NCBI GenBank assembly: GCA_934663655.1
Contig: CAKUKT010000055.1
Coordinates: 1-11,090 of the forward strand
DNA length: 11,090 nucleotides
Reading direction: 5' to 3'
Source: an uncultured Victivallaceae bacterium
GTDB taxonomy: Bacteria > Verrucomicrobiota > Lentisphaeria > Victivallales > Victivallaceae
Shown: one piece after another, positions 1-6,700 of the stretch
How the letters are laid out: every line of letters starts with the position of its first letter
How positions within the stretch are numbered: position 1 is the first letter of the stretch
The notes under the pieces: generated by a model
Told to the model about the DNA's origin: nothing
Database searches by the model: none
What the model saw: the letters and a program-made list of their open reading frames with translations, nothing else
Made by a program: the position numbers and the translations under genes

Positions 1-1
1 A

Positions 2-694
2 TCGGAACTTCTGCCGTTTGCAGAGAGGCTTGTCGGCGGCCGTACCGTCGCTTTTCTGCGCGAACAGGCGGTGGCGATCGGTGGCGTGGTCACCGGGACG
101 TTTCCCGAACTCGGTGATGACGGATTGTACAACACGGCGGTAATGGTTGATTCCGGCGGGCTGATCGGTTATCAGCGCAAGGTGCACCTGCCCGAGTATG
201 AAAAACAGTTCTTCCGTCCTGGGGAAGCGATCGGGGTGGTGGAACTTCCTGGCGGGATGAAGGTCGGCATGATGAGTTGTTTTGATTGCTGGTTTCCGCA
301 GTTCGGGGCACTGCTCCGGCAGCAGGGAGCACGGATTTTCTGCAATTCGGCGAGTTTCGGCGGGTCGGCGACACCGACGATTCTGCCGGTCAGAGCCCGG
401 GAGAATCAGGTGTTTGTAATCAGCTGCAACCGGATCGGCAGTGAGAATTTTGCCGGTCGACCGGAAAAATTCTATGGGCACAGCCGGATCGTCTCTCCGG
501 ACGGGGTGGAACTGGCCGGAACCGGTGAAGAGGAGCGGCTTGCCGTTGTCGAGGTCGATCCCGACGAGGTGGTTCATCCTGCGTTCGGGTCGCTGATCTG
601 TCGTGATTTCAGTGTCGAGCATCGGAAATATGCGGTGAAATTCCGGGGGCGTTCAGATAGCGGGAGGGCTGGAAGCGGCGATGAAAACGGATAA
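2..694 (+). CDS. Carbon-nitrogen hydrolase (nitrilase superfamily), 5'-truncated by the window edge
   Basis: The frame is open from base 2, so the true start and roughly the first quarter to third of the protein (including the general-base Glu of the Glu-Lys-Cys triad) lie before the window. The visible part has the family's hallmarks. The catalytic Lys sits in a YQRKVHLP segment (codon 179-181), followed by an EKQFFRPGE segment like those of amidase and carbamoylase members. The nucleophile Cys is in MSCFDCWFP (codon 278-280), followed by the usual run leading to a Gly-Ala strand. An RARENQVFVISCNRIG segment and a GHSRIVSPDG segment are also typical. Members hydrolyse non-peptide C-N bonds (nitriles, amides, carbamoyl groups) in the cytoplasm, releasing ammonia or an acid. 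The substrate cannot be told from this sequence. The gene overlaps the next one by 14 bases, implying one operon. Assignment to the superfamily is firm; the subfamily is open. Confidence 0.9.
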   Translation, partial: SELLPFAERLVGGRTVAFLREQAVAIGGVVTGTFPELGDDGLYNTAVMVDSGGLIGYQRKVHLPEYEKQFFRPGEAIGVVELPGGMKVGMMSCFDCWFPQFGALLRQQGARIFCNSASFGGSATPTILPVRARENQVFVISCNRIGSENFAGRPEKFYGHSRIVSPDGVELAGTGEEERLAVVEVDPDEVVHPAFGSLICRDFSVEHRKYAVKFRGRSDSGRAGSGDENG

Positions 695-1790
695 ACGCGC
701 TGTTGAAAATCCGGTTGAAACGGTTCTTGAAACAAAACGGCTTTATCTGCGGGAGATGAATATGGCGGATTTCCCGCTGCTCAGTACGATGCTTCAGGAT
801 ATCGAAGTCATGTATGCCTGGGAACATGCGTTCTCCGACCGGGAAGTGGTTGAATGGATAGAACGCAATATTGCGCGTTACCGGCGCGACGGCTGCGGTT
901 ACTGGCTGGCCTTTGAACGGGAAACCGGACGCGGTGTCGGCCAGATCGGTTTGATCAGGGAAGCGGTGTTCGGCGTCAGCCACTTCGGTATCGGCTGGAT
1001 GCTGGCCCGGCGTTATTGGGGGAGGGGATATGCGACCGAGGCGGCGGCGGCAGCGATGGAATATGCTTTCGATGAACTTGGCGCGCCGCGGGTGATTGCG
1101 GATATCCGTCCGGCGAATCACTCCTCCATCCGGGTGGCGGAACGGATCGGCATGAGGGTGCAGGGCAGTTACGACAAGATTTACAATCACCGGACGATGA
1201 GGCATCTGCTGTACGTGCGGCGCACCCCCCGGGTGGAGGTGGTGGAATATCGTCCCGGATGGAGGGAACAATTTGCGGAACTTGAAAAACTGCTTGCTCC
1301 GCTGACGGCGCGTTTCGGTGGCGTGGTTGAGCATGTTGGAAGTACGGCGGTGCCGGGGTTGGCGGCCAAGCCGGTGATTGACGCAGACTATATTCCGGCG
1401 GATTTTTCATTCTGGCCGGCGATTCGGGATGAACTGGAAACGCTGGGATTTTATCATCGCGGCGACGGTGGCTTGCCGGGACGGGAAATGTTCACGGAGA
1501 GTCTTCGGCTGCCTTTCCGTCACAATTTTTACGTCTGTCATCCGGATTCGATACATTTGACCAACCATCGCAAATTGCGCGATTATCTGCGATCGCACCC
1601 GGAGGAGGCGCGTCGTTACGGCGAACTGAAACGGCAACTGGCGGCGCAATTTCCCGCGGATATCGATGGTTATTGTGCTGCCAAGTCCGGGTTGCTGGCG
1701 GAACTTCTGTTGGCGGCGGGGGTATCCGGAGAGTCGGTGGCTAAGATTCGTGCGTTGAATTGCGGTGGAGGGACGGCGGCGGGGAAATAG
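681..1790 (+). CDS. GNAT N-acetyltransferase fused to a GrpB/UPF0157 nucleotidyltransferase-like domain
   Basis: This is a 369-residue two-domain protein. Residues about 17-181 form a RimJ/RimL-type GNAT acetyltransferase: ETKRLYLRE start strand, the acetyl-CoA binding loop in RRYWGRGYATEA (about 110-121), and a NHSSIRVAERIGM helix typical of ribosomal or small-molecule acetyltransferases. Residues about 184-346 form a GrpB (UPF0157) domain. It has EHVGSTAVPGL (217-227) followed by PVIDADY, giving the Gly-Ser...Asp-x-Asp signature (G220, S221, D234, D236) of the polymerase-beta-like nucleotidyltransferase fold. The LRDYLRSHPEEA and YGELK segments are typical of GrpB C-termini. The ATG at 681 lies inside the upstream hydrolase gene (14-base overlap) with purine-rich GGAGG/GGAAG 5-13 bases before it, suggesting translational coupling. 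Substrates of both domains are unknown. GrpB domains are also found fused to CoaE in other bacteria, so this domain is prone to fusion. A short Gly/Ala tail ends the protein. Confidence 0.9.
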   Translation: MKTDKRAVENPVETVLETKRLYLREMNMADFPLLSTMLQDIEVMYAWEHAFSDREVVEWIERNIARYRRDGCGYWLAFERETGRGVGQIGLIREAVFGVSHFGIGWMLARRYWGRGYATEAAAAAMEYAFDELGAPRVIADIRPANHSSIRVAERIGMRVQGSYDKIYNHRTMRHLLYVRRTPRVEVVEYRPGWREQFAELEKLLAPLTARFGGVVEHVGSTAVPGLAAKPVIDADYIPADFSFWPAIRDELETLGFYHRGDGGLPGREMFTESLRLPFRHNFYVCHPDSIHLTNHRKLRDYLRSHPEEARRYGELKRQLAAQFPADIDGYCAAKSGLLAELLLAAGVSGESVAKIRALNCGGGTAAGK

Positions 1791-1822
1791 CGTGAGGAGG
1801 GGGCACGAAAGATAGTGCGGCA

Positions 1823-1861
1823 GGGGGTTGCAAAACGTTCATACGGCATTATATTAATATA
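1823..1861 (+). promoter_or_regulatory. Sigma70-like promoter P1 with GGGGGTTGCA box
   Basis: TTGCAA (1828-1833) and TATATT (1850-1855) are separated by 16 bases, close to the sigma70 -35/-10 layout. The -35 sits in a G-run box GGGGGTTGCA (1823-1832) that recurs exactly upstream of the next transcription unit. The -10 forms part of a perfect 12-base palindrome, TATATTAATATA (1850-1861). Transcription would begin near 1862, about 43 bases before the small His/Cys-rich gene. Call is by sequence only. Confidence 0.6.
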
Positions 1862-1904
1862 GTGTGCACAATCAGTTTTTTAATGGAATAGGAGGGCAGT
1901 GAAG

Positions 1905-2069
1905 ATGAAACAAATGTTGGTGGCGATTGGTCTGGTGGTGCTGGTGTTTGCGGCGATGGCGTTTTGTGCGCCGCGTCATTTTTCCGGCGGAGTGTTTCAT
2001 CACTACGAAAACACCGATTGCGGCGGACATCACGGCCACGGCTGTCCCGGCAACCAGCATTGCCGGTGA
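1905..2069 (+). CDS. Small exported His/Cys-rich peptide (54 aa)
   Basis: This short gene has strong signals: AGGAGG at 1890-1895, 9 bases before the ATG; a promoter upstream; and a terminator downstream. The N-terminus is a classic export signal: MKQ, then a hydrophobic run of about 16 residues (LVAIGLVVLVFAAMAF), then possible signal peptidase I sites after AMA (residue 19) or FCA (residue 22). Cys21 is not in a standard lipobox because Phe precedes it. The mature part, about 32-35 residues, is hydrophilic. From residue 32 it holds HH, then DCGGHHGHGC, then QHC, so six His and three Cys fall in its last 23 residues. Such a cluster suggests binding of Zn, Ni or Cu ions in the periplasm or at the cell surface; this is inference from composition. 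No family is recognised. It appears to be a single-gene transcription unit. Confidence 0.75.
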   Translation: MKQMLVAIGLVVLVFAAMAFCAPRHFSGGVFHHYENTDCGGHHGHGCPGNQHCR

Positions 2070-2172
2070 CGCAGCGGCGGCAGCAATGCTGCGGTGAACA
2101 AATGATCAGAATCGGGTAACGGTATTGGACGAACTCGATTGTTGAAACCGGATTGATGACCAGAGAAATTGT

Positions 2173-2205
2173 CCCGGAGGGGGAGACCTTCCGGGCATTT
2201 TTTTT
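2173..2205 (+). terminator. Intrinsic terminator after the His/Cys-rich peptide gene
   Basis: CCCGGAGGG (2173-2181) pairs with CCTTCCGGG (2187-2195), giving 9 bp with one G-U pair and a GGAGA loop. It is followed by CA and eight Ts (2198-2205). This is a textbook Rho-independent terminator on the + strand. The roughly 100 bases between the peptide stop codon and this stem form a 3' untranslated region with a small GCAGC/GCTGC hairpin near 2080-2093. Confidence 0.9.
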
Positions 2206-2411
2206 GTGGGGACGGTGAGGGGGTGGGCTGGGACGGCTGAAAAATCGATCTGGAAATTTACCGTTGGATATTGTTGTTGAGCGCAACGGTTCCTGCAGGT
2301 TAATCCATTTTATTTCAACGAATTGTCAATCTACTCCGGGGCAGGGCGGGAGGTTGCGAGGGGCGGACGGGGAAATTTCAACGGAAAAATATCGTGAAAA
2401 AAATGTTTTTC
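2206..2411. other. Intergenic stretch without a supported gene
   Basis: About 200 bases lie between the terminator and the second promoter. The only structure seen is a 7-bp hairpin, ACCGTTG (2260-2266) with CAACGGT (2284-2290), which has no T-run. The open frames crossing it have no ribosome binding site and run through the promoter, so no gene is called. Confidence 0.6.
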
Positions 2412-2447
2412 GGGGGTTGCATTTTTTCAAGGCGATAATTATATTAA
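2412..2447 (+). promoter_or_regulatory. Sigma70-like promoter P2 with the same GGGGGTTGCA box
   Basis: TTGCAT (2417-2422) and TATATT (2440-2445) are spaced by 17 bases. The box GGGGGTTGCA (2412-2421) and the nine bases TTATATTAA (2439-2447) are identical to those in P1, with a one-base difference in spacer. Transcription would start near 2452, at the foot of a hairpin, and would give the 86-aa gene a leader of about 318 bases. Confidence 0.6.
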
Positions 2448-2449
2448 GG

Positions 2450-2501
2450 GTGAACGTGGGTGAAAAGAGAGTTTTTTTCGTCTCTTTCCTGTTCACTTTT
2501 T
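2450..2501 (+). promoter_or_regulatory. Hairpin with T-tract at the predicted transcript start
   Basis: GTGAAC (2450-2455) pairs perfectly with GTTCAC (2491-2496). Inside it, AAAGAGA (2464-2470) pairs with TCTCTTT (2481-2487) across an asymmetric internal loop. Five Ts (2497-2501) follow. The position exactly at the predicted +1 suggests either a 5'-end stabilising stem or an early attenuator. The outer stem is AU-rich, so terminator strength is doubtful. Confidence 0.5.
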
Positions 2502-2769
2502 AGTGATCATCAGGTGTTTTTCCGGGAGGGCGGGCTTGTGCAGATGGTAGTTGAAGCCGGAGCAACCAGTTTGATTTCAGCAGCGCAATGTCTGTTCGCG
2601 TTGGCGTTACTCTGGTGTTTTTCGAACTTGGGAAAAGTCTCTGCGGTTTCCACCGTTTCCGTATTATCATTGGCTGTAATTGGCAGAATGCCGCGCGATT
2701 TTTTCATCAGGTCGTCGCGGCATTTTTATTTCTAAATACCTTCAAACAACAAGGAAAGGTTTCAGAGAA
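2502..2769 (+). promoter_or_regulatory. Long untranslated leader of the 86-aa gene
   Basis: About 270 bases lie between the 5' hairpin and the ATG at 2770, carrying several short inverted repeats and one clear terminator near the end. No known riboswitch class, 6S, SRP or RNase P signature was recognised. Overlapping short open frames (for example 2460-2735 and 2588-2773) lack ribosome binding sites and contain the terminator, so they are not called as genes. The leader could act as an attenuator or as a stand-alone small RNA of about 275 bases. Confidence 0.4.
2687..2731 (+). terminator. Intrinsic terminator inside the leader, 39 bases before the 86-aa gene
   Basis: AATGCCGCG (2687-2695) pairs perfectly with CGCGGCATT (2716-2724). 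The inner CGA (2696-2698) pairs with TCG (2712-2714) past a single bulged T. The stem is followed by a T-rich tail (2723-2727, then ATTTC). GGCA (2682-2685) can alternatively pair with TGCC (2689-2692) and compete with the left arm, a weak candidate anti-terminator. Its place between promoter P2 and the start codon implies conditional read-through or a separate short RNA. Confidence 0.75.
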
Positions 2770-3030
2770 ATGAGTGAAAAGAAAGAAATCTTCGCGGATG
2801 GCATCGGTCAGATTCATTTTGCCGGCGGGATGGTTCGTTACGACTTTGTGACGCTCCAGCCCGAAGCGGACGGACAGGCTCCGGTCCCGCAGAGCAACGT
2901 TCGCATTATCATGCCGCCGCAGGGATTTCTGAGTGCTTTCAACTCCATGCAGCAGTTGATCGACAAGCTGCTCGAGGCCGGAGTGCTTCAGAAGAATGAA
3001 AACGCGGCTCAGGGCAAGGGCAAGAAGTAA
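2770..3030 (+). CDS. Conserved-looking 86-aa cytoplasmic protein (DUF3467-like by shape)
   Basis: ATG 2770 is chosen over the upstream in-frame ATG at 2680 because AAGGAAAGG (2751-2759) sits about 10 bases before it and because the upstream extension runs through the terminator hairpin. The protein has no signal peptide and no membrane segment. It reads as one small alpha/beta domain: an N-terminal strand region (EIFADGIGQIHFAGGMVRYD, residues 6-25), a short acidic-Pro loop, a strand with RIIMPPQGF (about 45-53), and a long amphipathic helix (NSMQQLIDKLLEAGVL, about 57-72). It ends in a Lys-rich tail. The order strand, DFV, loop, R-hydrophobic-M-x-P, helix resembles DUF3467 proteins, but identity is too low to be sure by eye. 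It lies directly upstream of the giant surface-protein gene on the same strand, 739 bases away, so a role as chaperone, regulator or export partner is conceivable but unproven. Confidence 0.75.
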   Translation: MSEKKEIFADGIGQIHFAGGMVRYDFVTLQPEADGQAPVPQSNVRIIMPPQGFLSAFNSMQQLIDKLLEAGVLQKNENAAQGKGKK

Positions 3031-3329
3031 ATAATCCTCTGAATTATCTGAACAGATGGAATCCAAATTGATACAATTGAAATGGGTGGCGAGCCGGGTT
3101 TTCGGCGCGCTGGCTGCTGTTTGCGGTGCGGACAGCGGCGTTTCCCCGTTTCTGTATCATGCTCCGGTTCGCCGGGGCGGCGACCGGCCGGAACATGGAA
3201 TCGGCGTCCACGGGGCTTTGACCGGTGTGGACGTGGTTTCGCTCCGGGTGGTTTCAGAAGAGAGTTCCATCTTTCGTTTTATTGCGGACATGCGTTGTCT
3301 GGGGCAGATTTCCCTCACGGTGTCCGCAA

Positions 3330-3374
3330 AATTCAGAAAAGCGGTTCGGCGGGTTCGGACCGTTTTTCTGAATT
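3330..3374 (+). other. Long near-perfect hairpin
   Basis: The 16 bases at 3330-3345 (AATTCAGAAAAGCGGT) pair with 3359-3374 without a mismatch; one pair is G-U. Four further pairs (two G-U) continue inward to a five-base CGGGT loop at 3350-3354. In RNA this would be a stem of about 20 bp. The right arm contains TTTTT but no T-run follows, so it is not a standard terminator in either direction. It may be the core of a non-coding RNA or a protein-binding or processing site. Confidence 0.7.
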
Positions 3375-3435
3375 GTTTCCGGGATTCCGGGGTAAATCTG
3401 CAGCATCTCTATCGTCGGGAAAGGAGGCTCCGGCT

Positions 3436-3714
3436 ATGATTGGTTATCGTTTTTGCGCCGGCAGTAAGCGCTTGATGAATATGGTACTGCAGAAAATAAC
3501 AAGAGAACAGTGGAAGCGTTTTGAAGCAACGTTCAGCTGTTCTCATATTTTTTATTCCGGGATTCCTGTTCTGGCGCCGGTGGCGGCGGGGCGTCTCGGA
3601 GTGGTTTCCGGGAGCATGCCGTCCGGTGATTGTTTTGTCCGCTGTCGGTCCGGCGTTTCGACTCGGAGGCCGGTGGCGGACTCATCTTTCCATTACGGAA
3701 TAACTTGTTGGTAA
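3436..3714 (+). CDS. Possible small open frame with a good ribosome binding site (doubtful)
   Basis: ATG 3436 has AAGGAGG (3421-3427) 8 bases upstream, one of the best Shine-Dalgarno matches in the window, and opens a 92-codon frame. Against it, the frame runs through the strong intrinsic terminator at 3503-3553. Its second half is a Gly/Arg/Ser/Cys-rich string with no domain-like pattern, and no family is recognised. If translated at all, it may be a leader peptide whose first 20-25 codons end near the terminator stem. Listed for completeness at low confidence. Confidence 0.15.
   Translation: MIGYRFCAGSKRLMNMVLQKITREQWKRFEATFSCSHIFYSGIPVLAPVAAGRLGVVSGSMPSGDCFVRCRSGVSTRRPVADSSFHYGITCW
3503..3553 (+). 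terminator. Strong intrinsic terminator upstream of the giant gene
   Basis: GAGAACAG (3503-3510) pairs perfectly with CTGTTCTC (3537-3544). Inside, GAA and CGTT (3513-3515 and 3517-3520, bulged G3516) pair with AACGTTC (3528-3534), closing a seven-base loop. ATA and six Ts (3548-3553) follow. It marks the end of a + strand transcript that either continues from the 86-aa gene or starts within 3031-3500. Confidence 0.75.
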
Positions 3715-3733
3715 TAAAAGAATATTTTAAATA
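3705..3733 (+). promoter_or_regulatory. Weak candidate promoter for the giant gene
   Basis: TTGTTG (3705-3710) and TAAATA (3728-3733) are 17 bases apart in the very AT-rich stretch just before the giant gene. The -10 match is poor, and the GGGGGTTGCA box of the other two promoters is absent. The evidence is the AT-rich context, the spacing and the terminator upstream, which makes a local promoter necessary. Confidence 0.25.
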
Positions 3734-3769
3734 TAAAAAACAGTTTTGTAAATAAAAAGGAAAAGAACC

Positions 3770-6700
3770 ATGGCTTTCACGTACGATCCTGACAGCAAGA
3801 GTTATTCCGATGGCAACGTCACGCTGAACGTGGACGAGACGGGTTATGTCGCCTCGGTCAACGGCGTCCGTTACAAGACTCTCAATGAGGCGCTTACTGC
3901 GTCGGGCGCGGGCGACACGATTACGCTGCTCGACAATGTGACGCTCTCCTCCAAACTGAGCCTCAGCCAGAATCAGGTGTTTGAGTTGAGCAAATTCACG
4001 CTCACCGGCAATATCGAAATTCAGGGGAATGCCGATGTCAAGTTCCAGAATGGGACGATGACTGCGACCTCCGGAAGTTCCGTTATTTCTACTGCTGGAG
4101 AAAGCGTCCTCCGGCTCGACGGGGTGACGGTGGACGGCGGGGAGGTTCTCAATCAGAGAAGTTCCATTGACGCAATCACGTACGTCTCCACCGGTGGACT
4201 TTATATCAGCAACTCTGAAATCATCGGCGGAACGCTCACGCACAATGATAGTTGCGGAAACATAGGCACGAACAGTGCGGGGAAAGCCATCAACGCTTAT
4301 GCTGCTTCCGGCGGTACGATTTCAATTAAAAACTCCACTGTAACGGGCGGTTACGGCAAGACGGACGCGACGTTCACCGGATACCAGAGCCAGTTGTTTG
4401 TCGAGGGAGAAGTCGCGTTTCAGCTGGGCGGAACTGCCGATGTGATGATTTTCGGCAGCACGATTACCGGCGGCGGCAGCAACTGGTCCAATGCGGATGT
4501 TGCAATCAACGTCTCCAACTCATTTTATGGCACGCTGGCCATTTCCGACAGCTCCAAAATTTACGGCGGAGACGCCCTCAACGAAAGTGGCGGGAACTGG
4601 GGGATCGGCGGTACGGCAATCTATACGCATCAGGACACCGGGTGTACGCAGATTACCGTTACTGATTCCGAGATTGTCGGCGGTGCCGGATTCGGCAGCT
4701 GGGACGGCAGCGGCATTGAAGTGAACAAAGATGTTCCGATGACCATTGAGAATTCCACTCTCGTCGTCGGCCAGGGAACCGGCGGCAATGCCGGGAGTAT
4801 TGCGATCAGCAATCGGGTTGATAAGGTCTCAATCAATCTGACGGATGTGGTTATGAATGGCGCAGGTGACGGCAATGCCGTCATCAAGAATGCGACGGAC
4901 GGGCTTTCCATTTCCGGAGAGATTACGATTTCCGGCGGCACGCTGGAAGATGTTTTGTTTTCCGAAGTTGCCGAGGGAACCACGATCAAGACGACGGGAA
5001 CCGGTACGGTCGACCCGACCACGGTGACCAATCCGACGCAGGCGCCTGTTTATGACGAGACGGCCGGCGGTTATGTGTTTGAAGCGCTGGAAACTTCGAC
5101 CGATACTTTGTTCGTCGATGACGACTGGGCCAGCCTCGCCGAGGGTACGGTTGTGCAGGTCGACGGCAAGAATTACCGGGTCGGTCTGAATGCGTTCGGG
5201 AGCATTCAGGCGGCGGTCGATGCGGCCGCGGACGGCGCAACAGTCAATGTCGCGGCCGGTTCCTACGCGGAAGACGTCACGATTTCCAAGGGAATTACGA
5301 TCAACGGCGCGGAAGGACATGTTTCGGCGGTGAGGAGCTTCGGCATCGGCGCCGACAATGTTACCATTGATGGATTCGCGATTGCTCCGACGAACCAGAA
5401 CTGCTACGGCAGCGGCGAAATGCCGCTGGCGGCCGGTGTTTATCTCACCGCGGGCGGAGCCGGAGCTCCGCTGCAGAATATTTCGGTGGTCAACAACACG
5501 ATTGATTGCAGCGGCGTGATGGCCGACGGCGTAAAGGCTACCGGTGTTGCTTTCGGAACCGGCAGTTCTTCGCATTTCTCGACCAATGTGAAGGTCATGA
5601 ACAATACGATCACGGGCGGCGGATCTTCGACGGCGCAGAACGGTCTTTATCTGCGCTTCGTGGATGGGGCTGTGGTCTCCGGTAATACGATCAACGGTTT
5701 CTCGCATCATCTTGCGCAATTTGAGAGCGGCGGAAATTATACCGTCGCGGAAAATGTGCTTTCCAACACCGATCGTAATGGATTGCAGTTTGGTGGTGTT
5801 ACCACCGGCACGAATGTTGTTTCCGGCAACGACATCAGCGATTGCCGTGGAGAGAGCAAGGATGACGGGGCGCTGGTTTTGCGCAACGACGGGGACGAGG
5901 GAACGATGTCCGTCACGGGCAACACCATTACCGGAAACTACACCGGCGTCTATATCTCCGAGGTTACGAACGTCGGCAATCTGACCATCACCGGGAACGT
6001 GATCGATCAGAACAATACGGATATCGTCAGCAACAGCGATTCCAATATCATGCTGGCCGGCAACAATTACGGTCCGGACGGCGCGTTGACAAAGACGTAC
6101 GGGAACGGTGCGCTGAATGTTGGAGAGTCCACCGATCCGGTTTCGGGAGTCGCGCTGATCCTGGTGAATGCCGAGTATGCTGGGCATAATACGGTTCTCG
6201 GGCCGGACGGCAACTTCTATAAGGTCGGAGAAAATGCGTTCGCGAATATGAAGGATGCCGCCTCGGCGATTACCGCGGATACACTGGATTTGCGGGTGAC
6301 CGGCAAGGTGTCCTGGCCGGGAAATCAGACCGTGGACATGAGTGCCGCCTCCGGCAAGAACACGATCACCTTCAACGACATCACCGACGGCAGCAACATC
6401 GGCGCCTACCGTACTTACATTAAGGGGAACGGTTCCACGGTTGTGGTCTTCAACAACGTGAATGGTTCCTGCAACATTTTCCTGTCCGATCTGGAGGAAG
6501 TGTCGATCGTCGGCAATTCGACGGTCGATCTTACCGCCTATAACAATTTCGACAGCAAGAGTTCGAAGAGTTTCACGAATGTCGGCAAACTGACCGTCAT
6601 GGAGGGGAGCACCTGCCATTTCGCCAACGCGAATCAGTTCGGTCTGGGCGATACGGTCATTTCCGGAGCCGGTACGATCAAGAGGTCCGGGACGCTGATC

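Larger units (their letters stand above)
3031..3769. other. Long gene-poor region with RNA-like structure
   Basis: These 739 bases separate the 86-aa gene from the giant gene. The left and centre are GC-rich, while the last 60 bases are very AT-rich. Two overlapping + frames (3056-3439 and 3082-3714) give Arg/Gly/Ser/Cys-rich products that resemble no protein. A 12-base repeat, TTCCGGGATTCC, occurs at 3377-3388 and 3555-3566, and GCCGGTGGCGG occurs twice between 3570 and 3680. The strong features are a 45-base hairpin and an intrinsic terminator, listed separately. They suggest a transcribed non-coding RNA or long 3' untranslated region ending near 3553, followed by the giant gene's own promoter region. 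Confidence 0.5.

Noticed and set aside
609..1410. Minus-strand open frames (609-1334, 976-1410) opposite the GNAT-GrpB gene.
   Set aside because: Arg/Pro/His-rich products typical of antisense shadows of GC-rich genes; the plus strand here has clear conserved domains.
1791..1822. Short inverted repeats (CGTG/CACG, GCAC/GTGC) after the GNAT-GrpB gene as its terminator.
   Set aside because: Only 4-bp stems without a T-run; no intrinsic terminator is supported for the first operon.
2510..2707. Minus-strand 65-codon frame opposite the leader.
   Set aside because: No ribosome binding site before its ATG, no promoter or terminator on that strand, and it lies over the structured leader.
2264..2773. 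Short plus frames 2264-2503, 2460-2735 and 2588-2773; the last has its stop overlapping the 86-aa gene start (ATGA).
   Set aside because: No ribosome binding sites; they cross the promoter, the 5' hairpin or the terminator. The hydrophobic stretch in 2460-2735 is not followed by a plausible protein. The ATGA overlap is probably chance.
3056..3714. Two overlapping plus frames in the gap before the giant gene as a possible decayed gene.
   Set aside because: No recognisable protein pattern in either frame or in any obvious frameshift combination; products are Arg/Gly/Ser/Cys-rich as expected from GC-rich non-coding DNA.
5102..6073. The NosD-like helix considered as a functional carbohydrate-active enzyme or NosD copper-maturation protein.
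   Set aside because: Only the generic PbH1 strand pattern is visible; no catalytic or metal-binding residues are identifiable and it is embedded in a giant repeat protein.
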